From: RGIG8748 sp045578205
GTDB taxonomy: Bacteria > Bacillota > Clostridia > UMGS1810
Assembly (NCBI GenBank): GCA_045578205.1
Contig: JAZNJU010000022.1
Span: 1 to 18,685 of the forward strand
Length of the DNA: 18,685 nucleotides
Direction: 5' to 3'
Shown: piece by piece, positions 1 through 6,582 of the stretch
How positions within the stretch are numbered: the first letter of the stretch is position 1
How the letters are laid out: the number at the start of each line of letters is the position of its first letter
The notes under the pieces: generated by a model
Told to the model about the DNA's origin: nothing
What the model saw: only the letters and a program-made list of their open reading frames with translations
Databases searched by the model: none
Translations under genes and position numbers: made by a program

Positions 1-1
1 A

Positions 2-109
2 GCCATGAACGATATAGCATATGTACGGTTTGCTTCCGTATACAGAGAGTTCAAGGATGTAAACACCTTCCTTGAAGAACTCAACAGTATGCTTCACGGC
101 AAGGAGTAA
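2..109 (+). CDS. nrdR: NrdR transcriptional repressor, C-terminal end (5' truncated)
   Basis: Only the last 35 codons and the stop are in the window. The frame contains AYVRFASVYREFKD and ends in a short Leu/Glu-rich helix. This matches the conserved end of NrdR, the zinc-ribbon/ATP-cone repressor of ribonucleotide reductase genes that senses ATP/dATP. The zinc ribbon and most of the ATP cone lie upstream of the window and cannot be checked. The stop is 4 bases before the dusB start and the last codons supply the dusB ribosome binding site, so the two genes are probably co-transcribed. The identification rests on the short conserved motif and is fairly secure, because this VRFASVYR-type string is characteristic of the family. 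Confidence 0.85.
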   Translation, partial: AMNDIAYVRFASVYREFKDVNTFLEELNSMLHGKE

Positions 110-113
110 TAGT

Positions 114-1088
114 ATGAAAATAGGAAATCTTACACTTGAAAACAGTGTTTTTCTTGCACCTATGGCAGGGGTTACAGACCTGCCATTTCGTGTTATATGC
201 AAGAAATTCGGCGCGGGACTTGTCTATTCGGAGATGGTAAGTTCCAAAGCAATGCACTATAATGATAAAAAAACAATGGAACTTCTTAAAACATCTTGTG
301 AGGAAGTTCCTCTTGCTGTGCAGATTTTTGGACACGAACCCGACATAATGGCAGAAAGTGTGCCAAAGGCACTGTCAACAGGAGCAAAAATTCTGGATAT
401 CAATATGGGATGTCCTGCCCCAAAGGTGGCAAACAACGGAGACGGTAGCGCTCTTTTGAAGACACCCGAACTTATGGGCAGAATAGTAAGAGCGGTGAAA
501 GATGTTTCTCCCGTTCCCGTTACCTGCAAAATACGCATAGGTTTTGACACGGTTTCGGATGTGGGCGAAATTGCAAGAATTCTCGAAGCAAACGGGGCAG
601 ACGCCATATGCGTCCACCCAAGGACACGTCAGATGTACTACAGCGGAAATGCCATGTGGGAGTACATAAGAAAAGTCAAAGATGCGGTAAAGATACCGGT
701 TATCGGAAACGGCGATATCCATACACCCGAAGATGCAGCAAAAATGACAGAGCAGACAAACTGTGATGCTGTGATGATAGGCAGAGCCGCCAGAGGAAAT
801 CCTTTTATATTTGAAGAGATAAATTCGTTTCTGGAGGGAATAGAATACGCAAAGCCTACTCCCAAAGTAAGAATTGAAACACTGCTTTCACAAATAGATA
901 TGTCAGTCTCTCAGAAAGGCGAGTATATCGGGGTGCGGGAGTCCAGAAAACATGTGGCGTGGTACACCAAAAACTTAAAAGACAGTGCCGTTGTAAGAAG
1001 TAAAGTATGCACCATAGAAAATCTTGGAGAACTTAAAGAATATCTTCTTGACTATATGGACTTTTTGGAGAATTCAAATGAAAATTAA
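114..1088 (+). CDS. dusB: tRNA-dihydrouridine synthase (DusB-type)
   Basis: FMN/NADPH-dependent enzyme that reduces specific uridines in the tRNA D-loop to dihydrouridine. The 324-residue length is normal for bacterial Dus proteins. The N-terminal PMAGVTD motif (residues 16-22) lies in the first strand of the TIM barrel that binds FMN. The catalytic cysteine is C100 in NMGCPAPKV. Later come the barrel motifs GNGDI (about 214) and MIGRAARGNPFIF (about 223-235), which close the flavin site. A helical RNA-binding domain follows. I chose ATG 114 because AAGGAG at 101-106 sits 7 bases upstream. A TTG at 72 in the same frame would add 14 residues inside nrdR and does not resemble the family. The 3' end overlaps the next gene by 11 bases, so translation is probably coupled. 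The Dus family is very sure; the DusB subtype is inferred from the gram-positive context. Confidence 0.95.
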   Translation: MKIGNLTLENSVFLAPMAGVTDLPFRVICKKFGAGLVYSEMVSSKAMHYNDKKTMELLKTSCEEVPLAVQIFGHEPDIMAESVPKALSTGAKILDINMGCPAPKVANNGDGSALLKTPELMGRIVRAVKDVSPVPVTCKIRIGFDTVSDVGEIARILEANGADAICVHPRTRQMYYSGNAMWEYIRKVKDAVKIPVIGNGDIHTPEDAAKMTEQTNCDAVMIGRAARGNPFIFEEINSFLEGIEYAKPTPKVRIETLLSQIDMSVSQKGEYIGVRESRKHVAWYTKNLKDSAVVRSKVCTIENLGELKEYLLDYMDFLENSNEN

Positions 1089-1461
1089 ACTTACAAACAA
1101 AATACTCATACCCGTTTTTGCGGTAATTTTTATTTCTTTTTTGCTTCTTGCATATTTAATGCCGAGGTTTATCTCAGAGCAAAAACAAAAAACAGTAAAG
1201 ATATACAAGGGAAATAAGGTAATTGAGGAAATAAGTCTAAATGACATTTCCGTACCCTACGAAATCGACCTTGAAACAAACACTGTCCTCTTAGAAAAAG
1301 ACGGAGTTTTGATGTTGCAAGCACACTGCCCCGACAAACTGTGCGTTCACCAGGGAAAGATAACGAAAGCAGGGGAGAGCATAGTGTGTCTTCCAAACAA
1401 AATAATGATAGAAATTTCAGGTACAAATGATAAAGTAGATGCAGTAGCAGGAGCACGTTGA
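1078..1461 (+). CDS. Membrane-anchored NusG domain II-containing protein
   Basis: A 127-residue protein with one N-terminal hydrophobic helix (about residues 8-28) and an extracytoplasmic domain of roughly 95 residues. The domain carries the hallmark pattern of the so-called NusG-domain-II family: CPDKLCVHQGKI (84-95) followed by IVCLPNK (102-108). The family is named for fold resemblance to a NusG domain; it is not a transcription factor and its biochemical role is not established. Three cysteines (C84, C89, C104) and H91 are placed somewhat like a Rieske ligand set, with N107 where the last His would be. The start at 1078 has GGAG at 1067-1070, 7 bases upstream, and overlaps the end of dusB. 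The next gene, a Gx-type membrane protein, begins 1 base after the stop. The two commonly travel together in Firmicutes, which suggests a shared membrane function. Family assignment is good; function is unknown. Confidence 0.8.
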   Translation: MKIKLTNKILIPVFAVIFISFLLLAYLMPRFISEQKQKTVKIYKGNKVIEEISLNDISVPYEIDLETNTVLLEKDGVLMLQAHCPDKLCVHQGKITKAGESIVCLPNKIMIEISGTNDKVDAVAGAR

Positions 1462-1462
1462 T

Positions 1463-1966
1463 ATGAAAACTTCAAGACTTACCCTTTGCGGTGTATTCAC
1501 TGCCATGGCGCTTGTGATACACTTTCTGGAATCTCTCATACCGCCTATTGCACCAATACCCGGCATAAAGATAGGAATTGCAAATATTATAACACTTTCC
1601 GCCATATACATAATCGGGGTAAAAGAGACTTTCTGGATTCTTCTAATACGCATAATTCTGGGAAACATTTTCGCAGGACAAATAATGTCGCTCATATACA
1701 GCCTTTGCGGAGGTATGCTTTGTTTTTTGGTCATGGTTTCTCTTAGAAAGTTTTTTGACACCAAGACAGTATGGGCACTTGGAATAGTTGGCGCAATGGC
1801 TCACAACACAGGACAGGTTCTCTGTGCTTTTTTGCTTTTTGGGTCTTATTCCTTTTTGTACTACGGAGTGCTGCTGTGCGCCTTTTCATTCGTGTCGGGA
1901 ACCTTTACGGGGCTTTGCGCAGGACTGATGATAAAATATTATGAAAGATACAAAAAGATATTATGA
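1463..1966 (+). CDS. Gx transporter family membrane protein (often labelled heptaprenyl diphosphate synthase component I)
   Basis: A 167-residue integral membrane protein with about five hydrophobic segments and the motif PGIKIGIANI (residues 33-42), typical of the Gx/Hpre_diP_synt_I family. The family was once called heptaprenyl diphosphate synthase subunit I. It has no prenyl-synthase motifs (no DDxxD), and its size and topology resemble small-solute S-components, so a transport role is more believable. The substrate is not known. AGGAG at 1449-1453 lies 9 bases before the ATG, inside the previous gene. The last codons overlap the lipid kinase gene by 4 bases (ATGA), so translation is likely coupled. 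No polyprenyl synthase gene is present next door, which argues against the old name in this genome. Family sure; function uncertain. Confidence 0.8.
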   Translation: MKTSRLTLCGVFTAMALVIHFLESLIPPIAPIPGIKIGIANIITLSAIYIIGVKETFWILLIRIILGNIFAGQIMSLIYSLCGGMLCFLVMVSLRKFFDTKTVWALGIVGAMAHNTGQVLCAFLLFGSYSFLYYGVLLCAFSFVSGTFTGLCAGLMIKYYERYKKIL

Positions 1967-2886
1967 AAACAGTATTTATATTAAACCCCATGGCGGGCAC
2001 AAGAAAAAAAGAAAAATTTTTGCATAGCGTAAAAAAAGCAAAAGATGAGTTCGGAGACGACGTTGAAATATATACTACCAAAATGGTAGGCGATGCCAGG
2101 GAATATGTGTCGGAATATTGTCAAAACACTCCCGATGCCCGATTTATTGCTTGCGGCGGAGACGGAACGGTAAATGAAGTGGTAAACGGAATTGTACTTT
2201 TCCCCGAAGCATCCTTGGGAGTGTTTCCTTTGGGAACGGGAAATGACTTTCTGCGCAATTTCGACGGCTGCACTTTTTTTGATGCTTGCCGCCAGATAAA
2301 TGCCGACACCGTATTGTGCGACAGTATAAGATGCACTCTTCACAGTGCTGAGGGTAAAAGCGAGATACGTTGTGTGAATATGGTAAATATCGGTTTTGAC
2401 TGCAATGTGGTTGTACTCTCACGCAAATTTTCTTTGAAGCGTTTTATTCCGGGGCCCGTTTCATACCTTATGTCGGTTTTTATAAACCTTGTGAAAAAGA
2501 AAGGTGCAAACTTAAAAATCGAACTTGACGGAAAGGTATGTCACGAGGGAAAACTTCTTTTGACTTCCATTGCAAACGGTTCTTTTTGCGGAGGAGGATT
2601 TATGAGCAATCCCAATGCGTCTGTTACCGACGGATTTATTGACATAAACATTATAAGAGATGTTTCGAGATGCCGTTTTGTATCGCTCCTTGCTTCCTAC
2701 CGAAAAGGTACTTTTCTGCAGAAAAGAGGCATAGGAAAAATAGTCAGTTCCGAAAAATGCAAACGAATTTCTGTCACTGCCGAGGAGGGCAGGGTGAAAA
2801 TATGTGTTGACGGTGAAATATACGAGGTAACAAGGGCGGATTTTGAGATACTTCCCGCCTCTTTCAAACTTGCTTTGCCTCGGTAA
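1963..2886 (+). CDS. Diacylglycerol kinase family lipid kinase (YegS/DgkB-like)
   Basis: A 307-residue soluble lipid kinase of the DAGK catalytic superfamily. It phosphorylates diacylglycerol or a related lipid with ATP, feeding phosphatidic acid back into phospholipid synthesis. The nucleotide-binding motif GGDGTVNEV is at 65-73 and PLGTGNDFLR at 89-98. A C-terminal beta-rich domain contains NGSFCGGGF and a DGFIDINII segment, as in YegS and DgkB. An early NPMAG (8-12) is also typical. Substrate cannot be decided from sequence: true DgkB, YegS (phosphatidylglycerol) and undecaprenol-like kinases share these motifs. The start overlaps the preceding stop by 4 bases. The gene is the last in its unit, and the downstream 84-base gap carries the next promoter but no clear terminator. 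Confidence 0.88.
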   Translation: MKTVFILNPMAGTRKKEKFLHSVKKAKDEFGDDVEIYTTKMVGDAREYVSEYCQNTPDARFIACGGDGTVNEVVNGIVLFPEASLGVFPLGTGNDFLRNFDGCTFFDACRQINADTVLCDSIRCTLHSAEGKSEIRCVNMVNIGFDCNVVVLSRKFSLKRFIPGPVSYLMSVFINLVKKKGANLKIELDGKVCHEGKLLLTSIANGSFCGGGFMSNPNASVTDGFIDINIIRDVSRCRFVSLLASYRKGTFLQKRGIGKIVSSEKCKRISVTAEEGRVKICVDGEIYEVTRADFEILPASFKLALPR

Positions 2887-2902
2887 AAATTCATTTAACC
2901 AC

Positions 2903-2931
2903 TTGAAAATATCCGTTTTATATAGTAATAT
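2903..2931 (+). promoter_or_regulatory. Sigma-A promoter of the desulfurase-thiI-recA unit
   Basis: TTGAAA at 2903-2908 and TAATAT at 2926-2931 are separated by exactly 17 bases, in an AT-rich 84-base gap between two same-strand genes. The predicted start of transcription near 2938 leaves a leader of about 33 bases, with CGGAG at 2958-2962 as ribosome binding site 8 bases before the ATG. It is the only clear promoter in front of the long run of genes down to the hairpin at 11355. Internal promoters cannot be excluded. Confidence 0.6.
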
Positions 2932-2970
2932 AATAATATATTATAAATATAGTTATACGGAGCAGAAGAT

Positions 2971-4110
2971 ATGGAAGTTTACCTGGACAACAGCGCTACA
3001 ACCAAACCTTATCCCGAGGTTGTGGAAGAAATTGCGGAAATTTTAAATACACATTATGCCAATCCCTCATCGCTTCATTCACTTGGCAAAAAGGCAGAAG
3101 ACAAACTCACCGAAGCGAGAGGAATTATTGCGGACACGCTTTCTGTTACACCCGGGGAGATAATATTTACCGGCGGCGGAAGCGAAAGCGACAACCTTGC
3201 CATTTTGGGTATTGCCCAAACCTACAGAAGAAACGGCAACAAAATTATAACCCAGAAAACAGAGCATATGGCAGTTCTGGAAACTATGAAACATCTGGAA
3301 AACAACGGCTTTGAGGTTTACTATGCCGATGTCGACGAAAACGGAAAAGTCGATGCGGACGATGTTATAGACCATATAGACGATAAAACCATACTCGTGA
3401 GTATAATGCACGTGAATAACGAAACGGGAGCGGTAATGCCCATACAAAAGATCGGCAGGGCAATAGACCACCAAAAGTGTTTCTTCCATGTGGATGCAGT
3501 TCAGTCCTACGGAAAACTTCCTTTGAATCCAACTGCAATGGGCATTGACCTTATGAGCATGTCGTCGCACAAAATTCACGGTCCCAACGGAGTGGGGGCG
3601 CTGTATGTAAGGCGCGGTGTAAGACTTTCTCCCATAATCCACGGCGGAAAGCAGGAATCAGGTCTGCGTTCGGGAACGGAAAATTTAGCAGGTGTATGCG
3701 GTTTTGCCAAAGCGGCAAAAATCAAATTCAGCCGTATGGAAAAGACAGCAGATTATCTTTCGGAACTTAAAGAAAGTTTCCTTTCTTCCCTTTTGAATTC
3801 GGTGGAAGATGCGGTGGTAAATTCTCCCGAGGATGCCCTGTACTGCATACTTAACGTTTCGTTTCCGTATCTTAAGTCCGAAGTGCTTTTACACGTTCTG
3901 GAATCCAAAGGTATATATGTATCCACGGGTTCTGCCTGCAACTCCAAGAAAAAACTCAACTATGTTTTAAAATCCATGGGTATTAAAGATAATGTGGTAG
4001 ACGGAGCAATCCGCATAAGCCTCAGCGAATTTAACACCCGTGAAGATATGGACTATGTTTTGCAGACAATAAAAAAAGAGACGGAAATTTTAAGGAAAAT
4101 AATGAGATAG
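2971..4110 (+). CDS. Cysteine desulfurase (IscS/NifS family, NifZ-like partner of ThiI)
   Basis: PLP-dependent enzyme that removes sulfur from cysteine and passes it on as a persulfide. The 379-residue length fits the family. The PLP lysine is K201 in SSHKIHGPNG, the stacking histidine is H99 in KTEHMAVL, D175 and Q178 lie in HVDAVQS, and the persulfide cysteine is C323 in STGSACNSKKK. The short basic loop around C323 suits a group I (IscS-like) desulfurase. The next gene is a thiI that lacks the rhodanese domain. In Bacillus subtilis the equivalent pair is nifZ-thiI, where the desulfurase donates sulfur directly to ThiI for 4-thiouridine. No iscU-like scaffold gene is adjacent, so I infer tRNA thiolation rather than general Fe-S assembly as its main job. 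Confidence 0.93.
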   Translation: MEVYLDNSATTKPYPEVVEEIAEILNTHYANPSSLHSLGKKAEDKLTEARGIIADTLSVTPGEIIFTGGGSESDNLAILGIAQTYRRNGNKIITQKTEHMAVLETMKHLENNGFEVYYADVDENGKVDADDVIDHIDDKTILVSIMHVNNETGAVMPIQKIGRAIDHQKCFFHVDAVQSYGKLPLNPTAMGIDLMSMSSHKIHGPNGVGALYVRRGVRLSPIIHGGKQESGLRSGTENLAGVCGFAKAAKIKFSRMEKTADYLSELKESFLSSLLNSVEDAVVNSPEDALYCILNVSFPYLKSEVLLHVLESKGIYVSTGSACNSKKKLNYVLKSMGIKDNVVDGAIRISLSEFNTREDMDYVLQTIKKETEILRKIMR

Positions 4111-4121
4111 GAGTAATCAAC

Positions 4122-5288
4122 TTGAAAAAGACTGTACTTGTAAGATACGGCGAAATAATTTTAAAAGGCTACAACCGTCCCGTGTTTGAGGATGCTCTTG
4201 TGAAAAATATAAGAGAAGCAATCAAAAACGAGGGTGAAGTGAAAATCACCAGAGCACAGGCGACGATATATATAGAACCTATGGAAAGCGACAGTCAGGC
4301 AGATGCCATAGTAGAAAAACTGAAAAAAGTTTTTGGCATTGTGTCCATTGTTGTTGCCTACAAGACCGAAAAATCCATAGATGCCGCCGTGACGGAGATT
4401 AAGGAAAGTTTCGGCGAACTGTTAAAATCCAAGGCAACTTTCAAGGTGGAAGCAAAACGCGCCGACAAGAAATTTCCCTTGAAATCTCCCGAAATCTGTG
4501 CCGAAGTCGGCGGAAGAATTCTTGCGGCATTTCACAACCTCAAGGTGGATGTAAAGGAACCCGACGTGGTAATTCACGTGGAAATGCGTGAGGGATTCTG
4601 CTATGTTCACACAGGCAGGGAAAAGGGTGTCGGAGGAATGCCAACAGGCACAAACGGAAAGGCAATGCTCCTGCTTTCGGGCGGTATCGACAGTCCCGTT
4701 GCAGGGTATATGATAGGAAAAAGGGGAGTAAAGTTAGAGGCAATACACTTTTTCAGTTACCCCTACACAAGCGAAAGAGCAAAGGACAAGGTTATGTCTC
4801 TTGCCAAAATAATCGGCGGATATATGGGCGGTCTCAAAGTGCACATAGTACCCTTTACCGACATACAACTTGCCATAAGGGACAAGTGCCCCGAGGAACA
4901 CCTCACTCTGGTAATGCGCAGATTTATGATGCAGATATCCCAGAAGATTGCCGAAAAGAGAGGCTGTCAGGCGCTTGTGACAGGTGAGAGCATAGGTCAG
5001 GTGGCAAGTCAGACAATGAGCGCTCTGGCAGTAACGGACGATGCGGTAACTATGCCTGTTTTCCGTCCCCTCATCGGTATGGACAAAGAGGAGATAGTGG
5101 AAATATCACGCAGGATTGATACTTTCGAGACATCCATTCTTCCCTACGAAGACTGCTGTACCGTCTTTACACCCAGACATCCCTCCACAAAACCGAAAAT
5201 AGAAAAGGTAGTTCTTTCCCAGAATTTACTTGAATGGGAAAAAATGGTGGATGAAGCAGTAGAGGGTACGGAAATTTTAGAGGTGTGA
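4122..5288 (+). CDS. thiI: tRNA 4-thiouridine synthase ThiI (no rhodanese domain)
   Basis: Adenylates U8 of tRNA and replaces its oxygen with sulfur to give 4-thiouridine, a near-UV sensor; in some bacteria it also serves thiazole synthesis. Domains in order: N-terminal ferredoxin-like region opening VLVRYGEIILKG, THUMP domain (about 60-165), and PP-loop ATPase with SGGIDSP at 186-192. The conserved DCCTVFTPRHPSTKP segment (344-358) contains C345/C346. The protein stops at 388 residues, so the C-terminal rhodanese domain of the roughly 480-residue E. coli form is absent, as in most gram-positives. The start is a TTG at 4122, chosen because AGGAG at 4109-4113 lies 8 bases upstream and the protein then begins at the normal family N-terminus. 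The desulfurase gene ends 11 bases upstream and is the probable sulfur donor. Confidence 0.95.
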   Translation: MKKTVLVRYGEIILKGYNRPVFEDALVKNIREAIKNEGEVKITRAQATIYIEPMESDSQADAIVEKLKKVFGIVSIVVAYKTEKSIDAAVTEIKESFGELLKSKATFKVEAKRADKKFPLKSPEICAEVGGRILAAFHNLKVDVKEPDVVIHVEMREGFCYVHTGREKGVGGMPTGTNGKAMLLLSGGIDSPVAGYMIGKRGVKLEAIHFFSYPYTSERAKDKVMSLAKIIGGYMGGLKVHIVPFTDIQLAIRDKCPEEHLTLVMRRFMMQISQKIAEKRGCQALVTGESIGQVASQTMSALAVTDDAVTMPVFRPLIGMDKEEIVEISRRIDTFETSILPYEDCCTVFTPRHPSTKPKIEKVVLSQNLLEWEKMVDEAVEGTEILEV

Positions 5289-5289
5289 T

Positions 5290-5778
5290 ATGCAAAACAC
5301 TGCAAAAAGATTGTTTGAAGTTCTGGAAAAAAATCATATGACCGTTGCAACTGCAGAAAGTTGCACGGGGGGAATGATGGGGGCAAGTCTCACATCTCTC
5401 TCGGGAGTGAGCAACTGCTACGGATTTGGCTTTGTGACATACGCCAACGAAGCAAAGGAAAAACTTCTTGGTGTTTCGCATAAGACTCTTGAAACCCACG
5501 GTGCGGTTAGCCCCGATACCGCCTGCGAAATGGCGCAGGGGGCACTGGGTGTATCGGGTGCAGACATTGCAATCTCCGTTACGGGAATTGCAGGACCCGG
5601 CGGAGGAACTTCACAAAAGCCTGTTGGACTTGTGTATATAGGCATTGCCCGAAAGGGCAAAGATGCCGTGGCATACAAAAACAATTTTTCGGGCGACAGA
5701 CAAAGTGTCCGCAAGCAAACGGTAATAAAAGCATTTGAACTTGCAATAGAAACCATAGAAGGAGAATCAGAAAAATGA
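5290..5778 (+). CDS. pncC: CinA C-terminal-type nicotinamide-nucleotide amidohydrolase (PncC), stand-alone
   Basis: A 162-residue protein equal to the C-terminal domain of CinA. Enzymes of this type deamidate nicotinamide mononucleotide to nicotinate mononucleotide, recycling NMN made by DNA ligase and other NAD-consuming reactions. The motif TAESCTGGMM (21-30) carries the catalytic serine S24, with SVTGIAGPGGGT (96-107) and KPVGLVYIG (110-118) following. The N-terminal MocF/COG1058 domain of full CinA is missing, and the protein starts cleanly with its own ribosome binding site (GAGG at 5280-5283, 6 bases before ATG), so this is a natural short form rather than a broken gene. It follows thiI by 1 base and overlaps the M55 gene by 4. 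In many Firmicutes cinA lies directly before recA; here one gene is between them. Confidence 0.9.
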   Translation: MQNTAKRLFEVLEKNHMTVATAESCTGGMMGASLTSLSGVSNCYGFGFVTYANEAKEKLLGVSHKTLETHGAVSPDTACEMAQGALGVSGADIAISVTGIAGPGGGTSQKPVGLVYIGIARKGKDAVAYKNNFSGDRQSVRKQTVIKAFELAIETIEGESEK

Positions 5779-6572
5779 AAATTTACATTATGGCAGATAT
5801 CGAAGGAATAAGCGGAGTTTTCTTGAAAGAACAGGTAATGTCTACTGGCGACCGTTACAACGAGGGCAGAGCACTTATGACAAGGGAGGCAAATATCTGT
5901 GCCGAGGCTCTTAAAGAAGCGGGAGTTGAAACAGTATATTTTCACGATTGCCACAGTATGGGCAAGAACATAATGTGGGATAAGATTTCTCCTGCCATAG
6001 ACTATGTTATCTGCGGAAATGAAAATAAAGACCGCTATACCGAATTTGTAAAAGAGTGCGACGGTGTTATTCTTCTGGGTTATCACGCTATGGCAGGCGG
6101 TGAACGCGGAATTCTTGAGCACACCATAATGAGCGGTCAGTGGCAGAATTGTTACATAAACGGCGTGAGAGCAGGCGAAACGATGATTGATGCAGGCATA
6201 CTGGGAGATATGGATATCCCCGTAATTATGGTGTCGGGTGACGATGTTGTCACGGAGGAAGCAAAACAGTTTCTTCCCAATGTAGTAACAGCCGTAGTAA
6301 AAAAAGGCATAGCGTGTACCACTGCTGCCCTCCTTTCACCTGCAGCGGCAGAAGAAGAAATAAGGGAAAAGACAAAGCAGGCTGTGGCAAATATAAAAAA
6401 TGTTAAACCCTACAAGATACCTGCTCCCGTTAAGTTTACCATTGAACTTGTGGAGAGAGGTCAGATGCCCAATATACATTCAAAACCCTACATGGAAATT
6501 GAGGATTCAAGAACATACTCCGTAACGGGAGAAAATGTTGTGGATGCCTTTTATAAAACTCTTATAGTATGA
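5775..6572 (+). CDS. M55 family D-aminopeptidase (DppA-like)
   Basis: A 265-residue zinc metallopeptidase of family M55, whose founder is the Bacillus subtilis D-aminopeptidase DppA that releases D-alanine from small D-peptides. The N-terminus MADIEGISGV gives D8 and E10. H60 (HDCHS), H104 (GYHAMAG) and E135 (NGVRAGET) complete a pattern that fits the family's dinuclear zinc site. There is no signal peptide, so it should be cytoplasmic, consistent with recycling of peptidoglycan-derived or imported D-peptides. No dipeptide transporter genes are adjacent, unlike the B. subtilis dpp operon. It overlaps pncC by 4 bases (ATGA), with GGAG at 5761-5764 as binding site, and ends 10 bases before recA. 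The family is sure; physiological substrate unknown. Confidence 0.92.
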   Translation: MKIYIMADIEGISGVFLKEQVMSTGDRYNEGRALMTREANICAEALKEAGVETVYFHDCHSMGKNIMWDKISPAIDYVICGNENKDRYTEFVKECDGVILLGYHAMAGGERGILEHTIMSGQWQNCYINGVRAGETMIDAGILGDMDIPVIMVSGDDVVTEEAKQFLPNVVTAVVKKGIACTTAALLSPAAAEEEIREKTKQAVANIKNVKPYKIPAPVKFTIELVERGQMPNIHSKPYMEIEDSRTYSVTGENVVDAFYKTLIV

Positions 6573-6582
6573 GGTGATAAAA

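Noticed and set aside
72..113. Upstream TTG that would extend DusB by 14 residues
   Set aside because: It lies inside nrdR and the added residues do not resemble Dus proteins. ATG 114 has an AAGGAG site at normal distance.
2933..2944. Perfect 12-base palindrome ATAATATATTAT near the desulfurase transcription start
   Set aside because: The surrounding bases are almost pure A/T, so such symmetry is expected by chance.
3079..3642. 187-codon minus-strand open frame opposite the cysteine desulfurase
   Set aside because: Antisense to a gene with all catalytic residues, and no independent support.
5418..6122. Long open frame of 234 codons on the minus strand across pncC and the M55 gene
   Set aside because: It is antisense to two well-supported genes, has no ribosome binding site of note, and its translation has no recognisable domain. 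It is explained by codon bias of the real genes.
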